DNA from: Lautropia sp. SCN 69-89
GTDB taxonomy: Bacteria; Pseudomonadota; Gammaproteobacteria; Burkholderiales; Burkholderiaceae_E
Assembly (NCBI GenBank): GCA_001724855.1
Contig: MEED01000025.1
Span: 1-57,962, forward strand
Direction of reading: 5' to 3'
Length of the DNA stretch: 57,962 nt
The position numbers and the translations under genes were made by a program. Each line of letters opens with the position of its first letter. The stretch's first letter is position 1. This document shows, in pieces, positions 45,690 to 52,642 of the stretch. The notes under the pieces were generated by a model that did no database searches, was not told the DNA's origin, and was given only the letters and a program-made list of their open reading frames with translations.

Positions 45690-46918
45690 CGCTGCTCGAT
45701 CGTGAACTGCACGACGTCGGTGTTGCCGTACCTGAAAGCGGCCTCGCAGTACGCGAGATAGAACTCCCAGGTGCGCACGAACCTGCCGTGGAAGCCGAGC
45801 GCACGGACCGAGGCTAGGGACGCGACGAAGCGTTCGCGCCATTGGCGCAGCGTGCTTGCGTAATCCGGGCCGAAGGCGAAGCGGTCGACGATGCGCAGGC
45901 CGGCCGCTTCGGCGACCTGCGCGAAGCGCGCGGCGCTCGGAAGCATGCCGCCCGGAAAGACGTACTGCTGGATGAAGTCCGTGCCGCGACGGTAGCGATC
46001 GAACAGGGCATCGTCGATGACGATCGTCTGGACCACCGCGCGGCCGCCTGGCGCGAGGCAGCGGCGCAAGGCCCGGAAGTATGCGGGCCAGTAGCGTTCG
46101 CCGACGGCCTCGAACATCTCGATCGAGGCGATGCCGTCGTAGCGGCCGGCCTCGTCACGGTAGTCGCGCAACTCGAAGCGCGCGCGGCCGGCGAAGCCGG
46201 CGGCGGCGATCCGCTCGCGCGCCCAGGCGAGCTGCTCGGACGAGAGTGTCAGCCCGGTCACCGAGAGGCCGCGCCGCGCGGCGAGCTCGGCGAACGCGCC
46301 CCACCCGCAGCCGATCTCGAGCACCGACGCACCGTGCGGCAGCGCCAGCGCATCGAGGATGCGCGCGTACTTGGCCTGCTGGGCCTGCGCCAGCGACCTT
46401 CGCTCGTCGCCTTCGAACAGTGCGCTCGAGTAGGTCATGCCCTCGTCGAGCCACAGCCGGTAGAAGTCGTTGCCGAGATCGTAGTGGGCGTGGATGTTGC
46501 GCCGCGCTCCGGCGCGCGTGTTGAGGTTGAGCAGGTGGCGGACCCGGTCGGCGAGGCGCCCCAGCCAATGGCCGTAGACGGCATCCTCGATCGCGCTGCG
46601 GTTCGCGACGGCCACCGCGAGCAGGTCGGCGAGCGAGTCGGTGCCCCAGTCGCCGGCGATGTAGGACTCGGCGAAGCCGACGTCTCCGCGGCGCAGCGCA
46701 GCGTCGAGCGCGTTCCAGTTGCGCAGCCGCATCGTCGCGGACGGCTGCCCGCCGCCGAAGCGCAGCTGCTGGCCGTCGGGGGTCACGAGCTCGAGTTCGC
46801 CGTGGGTGATCCGCTCGAGCAGCCGCAGGACCAGCCGCGCCGCCCGCGACGGCGCTTCGGGGTGATGGGCGCCCGGCGCCACGAGCGCTGCGGATGCGTC
46901 GGAATGGCGGATGTTCAT
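45686..46918 (-). CDS. cfa: Cyclopropane-fatty-acyl-phospholipid synthase-family methyltransferase
   Basis: 410 residues. The SAM-binding motif is VLEIGCGWGAFAE (199-211). NIHAHYDLGNDFYRLWLDEGM, SIEMFEAVGERYWPAYF, and a C-terminal RTWEFYLAYCEAAFR are the family signature. It adds a methyl or methylene group to unsaturated fatty acyl chains of membrane phospholipids; members of this family also make methylated precursors of furan fatty acids. Start at the ATG at 46918. Overlaps both neighbours by four bases. Confidence 0.9.
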   Translation of the reverse strand: MNIRHSDASAALVAPGAHHPEAPSRAARLVLRLLERITHGELELVTPDGQQLRFGGGQPSATMRLRNWNALDAALRRGDVGFAESYIAGDWGTDSLADLLAVAVANRSAIEDAVYGHWLGRLADRVRHLLNLNTRAGARRNIHAHYDLGNDFYRLWLDEGMTYSSALFEGDERRSLAQAQQAKYARILDALALPHGASVLEIGCGWGAFAELAARRGLSVTGLTLSSEQLAWARERIAAAGFAGRARFELRDYRDEAGRYDGIASIEMFEAVGERYWPAYFRALRRCLAPGGRAVVQTIVIDDALFDRYRRGTDFIQQYVFPGGMLPSAARFAQVAEAAGLRIVDRFAFGPDYASTLRQWRERFVASLASVRALGFHGRFVRTWEFYLAYCEAAFRYGNTDVVQFTIEQR

Positions 46919-47682
46919 CGGTTTCCCCGGGTAGCGACGGCAGGTGTCCTGCCGCGAAACGGCACGCGCCGCCCCCAAAGTTTGAGCGCCTGCCAGTGAA
47001 TGCGGGCGATCACTCCGAAGGTGAACAGCGGGTAGCCGAGCAGCGCGCGCGCGACTGCGGCGACGTCGAGCGCCGCGAAGCGGCCGCTCTGGCTGGTCGT
47101 CAGCAGCGGGCCGTCGCGATCGTCGTAGTCGATCCGCGCAATGGCGCGCTCGGGGGTCGTGACGAACCGGAACCGGTAACGGCCTTCGACGTCGCAGAAT
47201 GGCGACACGTGGAATACCTTGTCCGCCTCGAGCTCGACGCCCGCGCCGATCGGCCTGCCCGGCGCGTCGCCGAGCACGTAGCAGTGGCGTTGGCCGAACG
47301 TGTTGTTGACCTCGGCGATCACCGCCACGAGCGCGCCGTCGCGGCGGTGGCAGAACCAGAAGCTCACCGGCTTGAACGCGTAGCCGAGCACGCGCGGCAG
47401 CGCGTGCAGCCAGACTTCGCCGTCCGCGACGATGCCGGCCTCGCGCAGCATCGCCCCGATCCAGACGCGCAGCGGCCGGCCGTCGCCGTGGTCCTCGCGC
47501 CTGAAGCCGACCAGGGCGGCGCGGTTCACGCCGAACAGCCAGGAGCCGGCGCGCGCCTCGAGTTCGTCGAGCGGCGCGCGCACGAAGAACGCGCGGTAAC
47601 GGAACGCGTGCCGCACCGGCCGCAGCCGCGTGTGGCGCACCTCGCCGAACCCCATTCGCCAGTCGTTCAGTCCGGGGGGCAT
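46915..47682 (-). CDS. DUF1365 family protein
   Basis: 255 residues with the DUF1365 pattern: GEVRHTRLRPVRHAFRYRAF, LGYAFKPVSFWFCHRRDG, AEVNNTFGQRHCYVL, and KVFHVSPFCDVEGRY. Biochemical role unknown; almost always found between an FAD oxidoreductase and a CFA-type methyltransferase, as here, which points to fatty-acyl modification. Start at the ATG at 47682, 12 bases after the end of the oxidoreductase. Confidence 0.9.
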   Translation of the reverse strand: MPPGLNDWRMGFGEVRHTRLRPVRHAFRYRAFFVRAPLDELEARAGSWLFGVNRAALVGFRREDHGDGRPLRVWIGAMLREAGIVADGEVWLHALPRVLGYAFKPVSFWFCHRRDGALVAVIAEVNNTFGQRHCYVLGDAPGRPIGAGVELEADKVFHVSPFCDVEGRYRFRFVTTPERAIARIDYDDRDGPLLTTSQSGRFAALDVAAVARALLGYPLFTFGVIARIHWQALKLWGRRVPFRGRTPAVATRGNR

Positions 47683-47694
47683 CGTCGTCGGTCC

Positions 47695-48976
47695 TCAGGC
47701 GGCGCGGCGCAGCGCCGGCGCGCGCTGCAGCAGCGACGCCGCCACCGCAAGTCCCGACTTCAGCCCGTCCTCATGGAACCCGTAGCCGGTCCAGGCGCCG
47801 GCGAACCAGGTGTTCGAGCGCCCCTGCAGGCCGGCGAGCCGCCGCCGGATGCTCGTAGTCGATGCACGCGACGACCTTGTCCGGCGCGGGCGGTGCGAGC
47901 GGGTTCAGGCTGACCAGCAGCGGCGTCGCGAACGGAAGCGGCTGGAGCCGGTTCAGCCAGTAGGTCACCGACACCTCGGGCGCCTCGCGATCGCCGTTGC
48001 TCAGGTAGTTCCAGGCGGCCCACACGGCGCGGCGCCTGGGCATCAGCGTCGTGTCGGTGTGCAGCCACGCGCGGTTCGGTTGATAGGGCACCGCGGACAG
48101 CACCGCGCGCTCGTCGCGGTCGGCATCCGCGAGCAGGCGCAGCGACTGGCTGCTGTGGCAGGCGAGCACGACGTGGTCGAAGACCTCGGTGCCGGCATCG
48201 GTGACGATGCGCACCTTGCCGTCGACCGCGGTCGTGTGCCGCGACACCGCGCGCACCGGCGTGCCGAGCCGCACGTCTTCGAGCCGTTCGAGGATGCGCT
48301 CGACGTACTGTCGCGCGCCGCCGGCGACCGTGCGCCACTGCGGCCGGCCCTCGACCTGCAGCAGCCCGTGGTTGTGGAAGAAGCGCACGAAGCTGCCCAG
48401 CGGGAACTGCAGCATGCGCCGCATCGGGCACGACCAGATCGCCGCCGCCATCGGCAGCAGGTAGTGGTCGCGGAATGCGCTGGAATAGCCTTCGCGGCGC
48501 AGGAATTCGCCGAGCGGCTCGTCGAGTGCGGCGGCGCGCGCCGCGCCGGCGGCGAGCGCGGTCGCCTGCCGGTTGAAGCGCAGGATGTCGTTGATCATCC
48601 GCCAGAAGGACGGGCGCAGCGCGTTGCGCGGCTGGGCGAGCAGCGTCGCCAGGTTCGATCCGCACCATTCGAACCGGTGCGGCCCGATCGAAACCGAGAA
48701 CGACATGTCCGAGCGCGCCGTCGGCACGTCGAGCTCGTCGAACAGCGCGATCAGCTCCGGATAGGTTCGCTCGTTGAACACCAGGAAACCGGTATCCACC
48801 GCGGCGCATGTACCGTCGAGCGTCACGTCCACCGTGTGCGTGTGTCCGCCGGGGCGTCGGTCGGCTTCGAACAGCGTCACCCGATGGTGCGGGGCCAGGC
48901 GCAGTGCGGCGCCGAGTCCGGAGATGCCGGAACCGACGATGGCGATTCGCATCGACGGCTGGTTATCGTGGTGCAT
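47695..48976 (-). pseudogene. FAD-dependent oxidoreductase (amine-oxidase type), frameshifted near its 3' end
   Basis: First gene of the operon. The N-terminal dinucleotide motif VGSGISGLGAAL, the FEADRRPGGHTHT segment and most of the family sequence run from 48976 to about 47850 in one frame, to CIDYEHP. The expected C-terminal part (RRLAGLQGRSNTWFAGAWTG, then YGFHEDGLKSGLAVAASLL) continues in another frame from about 47850 to a TGA at 47695. A short stretch linking the two parts is missing, so a deletion that is not a multiple of three is likely. As read, translation ends at 47771 without the C-terminal FAD-contact segment. GGGAG precedes the ATG at 48976. Confidence 0.8.
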
Positions 48977-49016
48977 CCTGTGGCTCCCGTGGGCTCGCAG
49001 TCGATTTCCGATCACG

Positions 49017-49031
49017 TTTGTCTTGGACAAA
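49017..49031. promoter_or_regulatory. Palindromic operator 1 (CarH/LitR-type site)
   Basis: TTTGTCTTGGACAAA is a palindrome of six-base arms with a three-base centre. It lies about 10-24 bases downstream of the predicted start of the lipid operon and overlaps the region where a plus-strand -35 for the regulator would lie. A second copy is at 49080-49094. Confidence 0.75.
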
Positions 49032-49047
49032 TGATGAATTAATCGGT

Positions 49048-49076
49048 AGATTAGCGGAGCGATAGCCAGGAGTCAA
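49048..49076 (-). promoter_or_regulatory. Promoter of the lipid-modification operon
   Basis: On the minus strand TTGACT (49076-49071) and TAATCT (49053-49048) are 17 bases apart, predicted start near 49041. The -35 matches five of six bases. The promoter lies between the two operators, so a repressor bound at both would block it. Confidence 0.6.
49068..49072 (+). promoter_or_regulatory. Shine-Dalgarno deciding the TTG start of the photoreceptor regulator
   Basis: AGGAG lies eight bases before the TTG at 49081. An in-frame stop at 49063-49065 excludes starts further upstream, and no ATG or GTG precedes the DNA-binding domain. Confidence 0.7.
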
Positions 49077-49079
49077 CGT

Positions 49080-49094
49080 TTTGTCCAGGACAAA
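49080..49094. promoter_or_regulatory. Palindromic operator 2, overlapping the regulator's start codon
   Basis: TTTGTCCAGGACAAA has arms identical to operator 1. Its centre is 63 bp from the centre of operator 1, six DNA turns at 10.5 bp, so both face the same side. It overlaps the TTG start, consistent with autorepression. Confidence 0.75.
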
Positions 49095-50070
49095 CAGTGC
49101 AACTGTTCCCGGAGGGCCCCCCGAACCCGGATCGAGCATTTCGGCGGTCGAGCGCGACACGGGGCTGTCGAAGGACACGCTCCGGGTGTGGGAGCGCCGC
49201 TATGGCTTCCCGAAGCCGGGTCGTGACTCGCTGGGCGAGCGCTCGTACCCCGCCGACCAGGTCGAGCGGCTGAGGCTGATCCGGCGCCTGCTCGACGCCG
49301 GGCGCCGCCCCGGCAAGGTCGTCAGCCTGCCGATCGAGGCCCTGCAGGCGCTGCTCGAGCAGGGGCCGACACCGACGGTGGCGGTCGCCAATGGCGCGAA
49401 CGCGGAACTGGCGCGCTTCCTGGAACTGACCAGGACGCACCAGCTCGAAGACCTGCGGCGTGCGCTGTCGGAAGCGGTCCTCCGGATGGGGCTTTACCGT
49501 TTCGTCGTCGAGCTCGTGGCGCCGCTGAATCGCCTGGTCGGCGAGGCCTGGGCGTGCGGCGATTTCGAGGTGTTCGAAGAGCACCTGTACACCGAAGCGA
49601 TACAGGGCGTGCTCCGTGCCGCGATCGGCAACATCCCGTCGTCGGCGGGATCGCAGCCTCGCGTGCTGATGTCGACCTTCCCGGCCGAACCGCACGGCCT
49701 GGGGCTGCTGATGGCCGAGGCCCTGCTTGCGCTCGAAGGGTGCCGCTGCCTTTCGCTCGGGGTCCAGACGCCGATCCGCGACATTGCGCTGGCCGCCGTC
49801 GCCCAGCGCGCCGACATCGTGGCCCTGTCTTTCTCGGCGGCCTCCAGCACGCGCAGTGCGCTCGAGGGCCTGGCCGAGTTGCGACGGCGCTTGCCGGCCA
49901 CGATCGAACTGTGGGCCGGCGGCGGATGCGTCGTGCTCGACCGCCGTCCACCCGCCGGCGTCCGGGTGGTCAGCGATCTCGCAGCGATCGGCGCCGAGGT
50001 CGCGCGCTGGCGCGATCAGACCGGGCTGGGGTCGGGCGGCGCGACGAACAGCGTGAGCACACCCGTATAG
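49081..50070 (+). CDS. litR: MerR-type B12-binding photoreceptor regulator (CarH/LitR family)
   Basis: 329 residues. The MerR-type DNA-binding domain (about 18-85) has SAVERDTGLSKDTLRVWERR and RSYPADQVERLRLI. A helical-bundle domain (105-185) contains W157-x9-E167-H168, and the B12-binding fold contains E203-x-H205-x-x-G208 (FPAEPHGLGL). In CarH these motifs hold the 5'-deoxyadenosyl group and the two histidine ligands of cobalamin: the protein represses as a tetramer in the dark and falls apart on light. TTG start with a good Shine-Dalgarno. The last 55 bases overlap the convergent FIST gene. The photoreceptor role is inferred from conserved motifs and operators. Confidence 0.86.
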   Translation: MSRTNSATVPGGPPEPGSSISAVERDTGLSKDTLRVWERRYGFPKPGRDSLGERSYPADQVERLRLIRRLLDAGRRPGKVVSLPIEALQALLEQGPTPTVAVANGANAELARFLELTRTHQLEDLRRALSEAVLRMGLYRFVVELVAPLNRLVGEAWACGDFEVFEEHLYTEAIQGVLRAAIGNIPSSAGSQPRVLMSTFPAEPHGLGLLMAEALLALEGCRCLSLGVQTPIRDIALAAVAQRADIVALSFSAASSTRSALEGLAELRRRLPATIELWAGGGCVVLDRRPPAGVRVVSDLAAIGAEVARWRDQTGLGSGGATNSVSTPV

Positions 50071-51230
50071 CCGTAGACGCGGTCGCGCGCGATCTCGCCG
50101 TTGGCGAAGAACCCCACCAGCGGGATCTCGCCGAGGTTGTGCGCGATGATCCCGAGCTCCGCGCCCGGCGCGCCGAACAGCTGCTCGCCGCGGGCCACAC
50201 AGGACACGTAATGCGCGCCCAGCACGCGCAGCGATTCGCCCTCGAGCTCCTCGCGCAATTCGGTGCAGATGCGGACCAGGTCGGCGCGCGCGGCGCGGCC
50301 GTCGCGGGTGCAGAACACCGCGCGATCGCCCGCTTGCGGCGTGGCGGCAATCGCCAGCAGCCGGTTCTGCGGATCGATGCCCAGCACGTTGCGCACCGTG
50401 TAGTCGGCGAAGCCGATGCCGCGGTCGCCGCTGGCCGGCGCCAGCCCGACCATCAGCCCGTTGGACAGGCGTTCGGCGGGCAGCGCGCGCAGGATCTCGT
50501 CGCCGTCGCGCGACTCGCGCACCTCGGCGGCCACGCCGAGGTCGGCGAGCAGCACGTCGAGCGCCGGCTCGCCGTCCAGGCCCTGGATGTAGTGCGACGA
50601 GCACTGAGAGATCACGTGCTCGCGCGCCAGCGGCGCGCAACCCTGCGTGACGCGCGACAGCAGCCGCACCTGCTCGCCGAAGACCGCGCCCGACAACCCG
50701 CCGCGCACCAGCCGGCCTGCCAGCTGGTCGCTATCGGGCCGGCTGCCGCCCACCAGCCCGCCGAACAGGAAGCCGGTGTGCAGCCGCGCGGCCAGCGCCG
50801 CGATCGACTCGACCAGTTCGGTCGCGGTCGGCTCCGCATGGACGAGGGCCGTGAACGCCGCGCGCGTGTCGCCTGCCGTGGCGGCTTCGCGGATGCCGCC
50901 GTCGGGTGCGATGTCCTCGTCGCCTGAAAACACGCGCCAGCCGCCGGCCGGCAACTCGCAGATCATCGCCGCCAGCGCGGCCTCGCCGCTGTATTCGACG
51001 CCGGTCGAACAGACCCCGTGGGCGCTGGCGCCGATCCACTGGACGCCCGGGAAACGCTCGCGCAGCAAGGTGGCGACGTCGCCAAGGCGCTCGGCCAGCC
51101 GCTCGGTGACGTACAGCAGGCCCAGCCCCTCGGCTGGCGGGTACTGGCCCCCGGCGAGCCGGGCCATCAGCGATTCGGCCGCGGTGCGCCAGTCGGGGTG
51201 CGCCGCGTGCCCGTACCTGAATGCATGCAT
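50016..51230 (-). CDS. FIST-domain sensory protein
   Basis: 404 residues. The FIST N-terminal domain (FPGVQWIGASAHGVCSTGVEY and HTGFLFGGLVGGSRPDSDQL) and FIST C-terminal domain (GLDGEPALDVLLADLGV; a GAELGIIAHNLGEIPLVGFF stretch and GYTGVLTLFV) are clear. FIST domains are thought to sense small ligands, perhaps amino acids, and feed into signalling. No output domain or membrane helix is present. It is convergent with the B12 regulator gene. Confidence 0.85.
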   Translation of the reverse strand: MHAFRYGHAAHPDWRTAAESLMARLAGGQYPPAEGLGLLYVTERLAERLGDVATLLRERFPGVQWIGASAHGVCSTGVEYSGEAALAAMICELPAGGWRVFSGDEDIAPDGGIREAATAGDTRAAFTALVHAEPTATELVESIAALAARLHTGFLFGGLVGGSRPDSDQLAGRLVRGGLSGAVFGEQVRLLSRVTQGCAPLAREHVISQCSSHYIQGLDGEPALDVLLADLGVAAEVRESRDGDEILRALPAERLSNGLMVGLAPASGDRGIGFADYTVRNVLGIDPQNRLLAIAATPQAGDRAVFCTRDGRAARADLVRICTELREELEGESLRVLGAHYVSCVARGEQLFGAPGAELGIIAHNLGEIPLVGFFANGEIARDRVYGYTGVLTLFVAPPDPSPV

Positions 51231-51281
51231 CGGGGCGGTCCGGCGGTCGGTGGTGCCTGATCGGTCAGTCGCGCGAGTCGC

Positions 51282-52049
51282 TCACGCCTTGCGCGCCCGG
51301 CCCGCCGGTTTGCCGCCTGCCCTCGCTGGGGGAGCGCCGGACTGCGTCTGCGCGCGCGCGCTGCGCCGCGCGCCGCCGCGCGCGGCCGCGGTCGACTCGC
51401 GCTGCGCGGAAGCGGTGGGCTCGCCCCCCGACAGGCCGACACCCGAAAGCGCCGCCGCCGCAACCTGGTTGAACTGGCTCTGCAGCAGGTTCCACCACGC
51501 GCTCGGACTCAGTCCGGGATCCGCGAAGGCGCCAGTCGGCGGTGCCTTCGCGCCGGGCACCTTGCGGCGCGAAGGCCGCGCGCGCTTCGTGCCGCCCGGT
51601 GCAGCCTGCGCGCCGCTTTCTCCGCCGCCATTCGCGCCTGCCGCGCTCGTGATGCCCGGTGCGGCGCCGCGCTGCCCGTCGTCCGGCGGTGTCGCGCGGC
51701 CCAGCGCCGCAGCGATCGCCTGTGCCGCAGGCGCGGCCGCGTCCAGCGGCGCGCCGAACGCCTTGAGCGTGGCGATCGTGCCGCGCTGGATCTCCAGTGC
51801 CTGGATCGTTCCCTGCAGCATGTTCATGTTCAGCGTCAGCCACTGCTCGACCGCCTTGAGGTCGGCGATGCGCTTGTCGAGTTCCTCGAGATCGAGGGTC
51901 GGCGTGAAGCCCGAGGGCACGCCGAACGAGGTCCAGGCCCTCTTGACGAAGTCGACCGTGTCGAGGACGTTGCCGACCTTCAGCGGGCCGATGCCGACGT
52001 TTCCGAGCCCCATCGCCGCCAGGTCGCCGATTCCGAGCTTGCCTGCCAT
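51282..52049 (-). CDS. phaM: Polyhydroxyalkanoate granule-associated protein PhaM
   Basis: 255 residues. The N-terminal half (FVKRAWTSFGVPSGFTPTLD, then EELDKRIADLKAVEQWLTLN and MLQGTIQALEIQRGTI) is the PhaM/PHA-granule pattern with a helical coiled segment. The C-terminal half is basic and Ala/Pro-rich (RARPSRRKVPGAKAPP; ends GRARKA), as in PhaM, which links granules to the nucleoid and activates PHA synthase. WWNLLQSQFNQVAAAAL is also typical. Start at the ATG at 52049. It implies the organism stores PHA. Confidence 0.82.
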   Translation of the reverse strand: MAGKLGIGDLAAMGLGNVGIGPLKVGNVLDTVDFVKRAWTSFGVPSGFTPTLDLEELDKRIADLKAVEQWLTLNMNMLQGTIQALEIQRGTIATLKAFGAPLDAAAPAAQAIAAALGRATPPDDGQRGAAPGITSAAGANGGGESGAQAAPGGTKRARPSRRKVPGAKAPPTGAFADPGLSPSAWWNLLQSQFNQVAAAALSGVGLSGGEPTASAQRESTAAARGGARRSARAQTQSGAPPARAGGKPAGRARKA

Positions 52050-52146
52050 GTCGTCGTCTCCCGATCGCGCGGCCGAAACGCGCTGCCCGCCACTGTGAAC
52101 GACAATAACAGGAAACGACCGCTCCGCAACCGTCGCAGGAAGATCC

Positions 52147-52484
52147 ATGCCAGACATCGAAACGCTGCGCCGCATCCTGGGCGAGCGCTGCTACCCGTCG
52201 CTCGCGGACATCGGCCACGAGGTCGACATGGTCGGCGTCTTCCGGCGCGCCGAGGACGTGATGCCGGTCGCGCGCCAGGCGATCGAGATCGGTGCGAAAG
52301 CGCTCTGGCAGCAGTTCGGCGTGGCCAACCTCGAGGGGCCGACCGGCCGGCGCGCGAGCACGAGCTCGACACGGTGCTGGACCGCTTCGTGACGATCGGG
52401 CACGCGCGGCTGTTCGGCGGCCTGAACTGGGTGGGCGTCGACACGCAGGTGATCTCGGCGAAGCGGCCGCGCTGGCTGCCCTGA
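52147..52484 (+). pseudogene. CoA-binding (YccU-like) protein remnant
   Basis: Starts MPDIETLRRIL after a good AGGAAG Shine-Dalgarno, then jumps to GERCYPSLADIGHEVDMVGV and a FRRAEDVMPVARQAIEIGAK stretch. The Rossmann segment (about 40 residues with the CoA-binding glycines) that should lie between is absent. After QQFGVANLE the frame is lost; the expected end LDRFVTIGHARLFGGLNWVG and ISAKRPRWLP is in another frame to the TGA at 52484. Intact relatives are about 140 residues. Two separate losses make a functional product very unlikely. Confidence 0.7.
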
Positions 52485-52495
52485 CGGAGAAACGA

Positions 52496-52579
52496 ATGGC
52501 GGAGCATCGCTACGGCATCGAGTCGATCGAAGACATCCTGTCGGACATCGGCCAGGCACTGGAGAAGTCTCAAGGGTGA
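52496..52579 (+). CDS. Small ORF, 27 codons, function unknown
   Basis: MAEHRYGIESIEDILSDIG with end QALEKSQG. It has GGAGA six bases before its ATG, at least as good as neighbouring genes, and lies 11 bases after the CoA-binding remnant. It is acidic and predicted helical. It could be a genuine small protein or the N-terminus of a gene truncated by the same events that damaged its neighbour. Not recognised. Confidence 0.4.
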   Translation: MAEHRYGIESIEDILSDIGQALEKSQG

Positions 52580-52642
52580 TTGGTGGCGTGCAGCGCGCAC
52601 GCACGGCAAGATGTTGCAGGTGCACACGTTTCGGAGAGCCTG

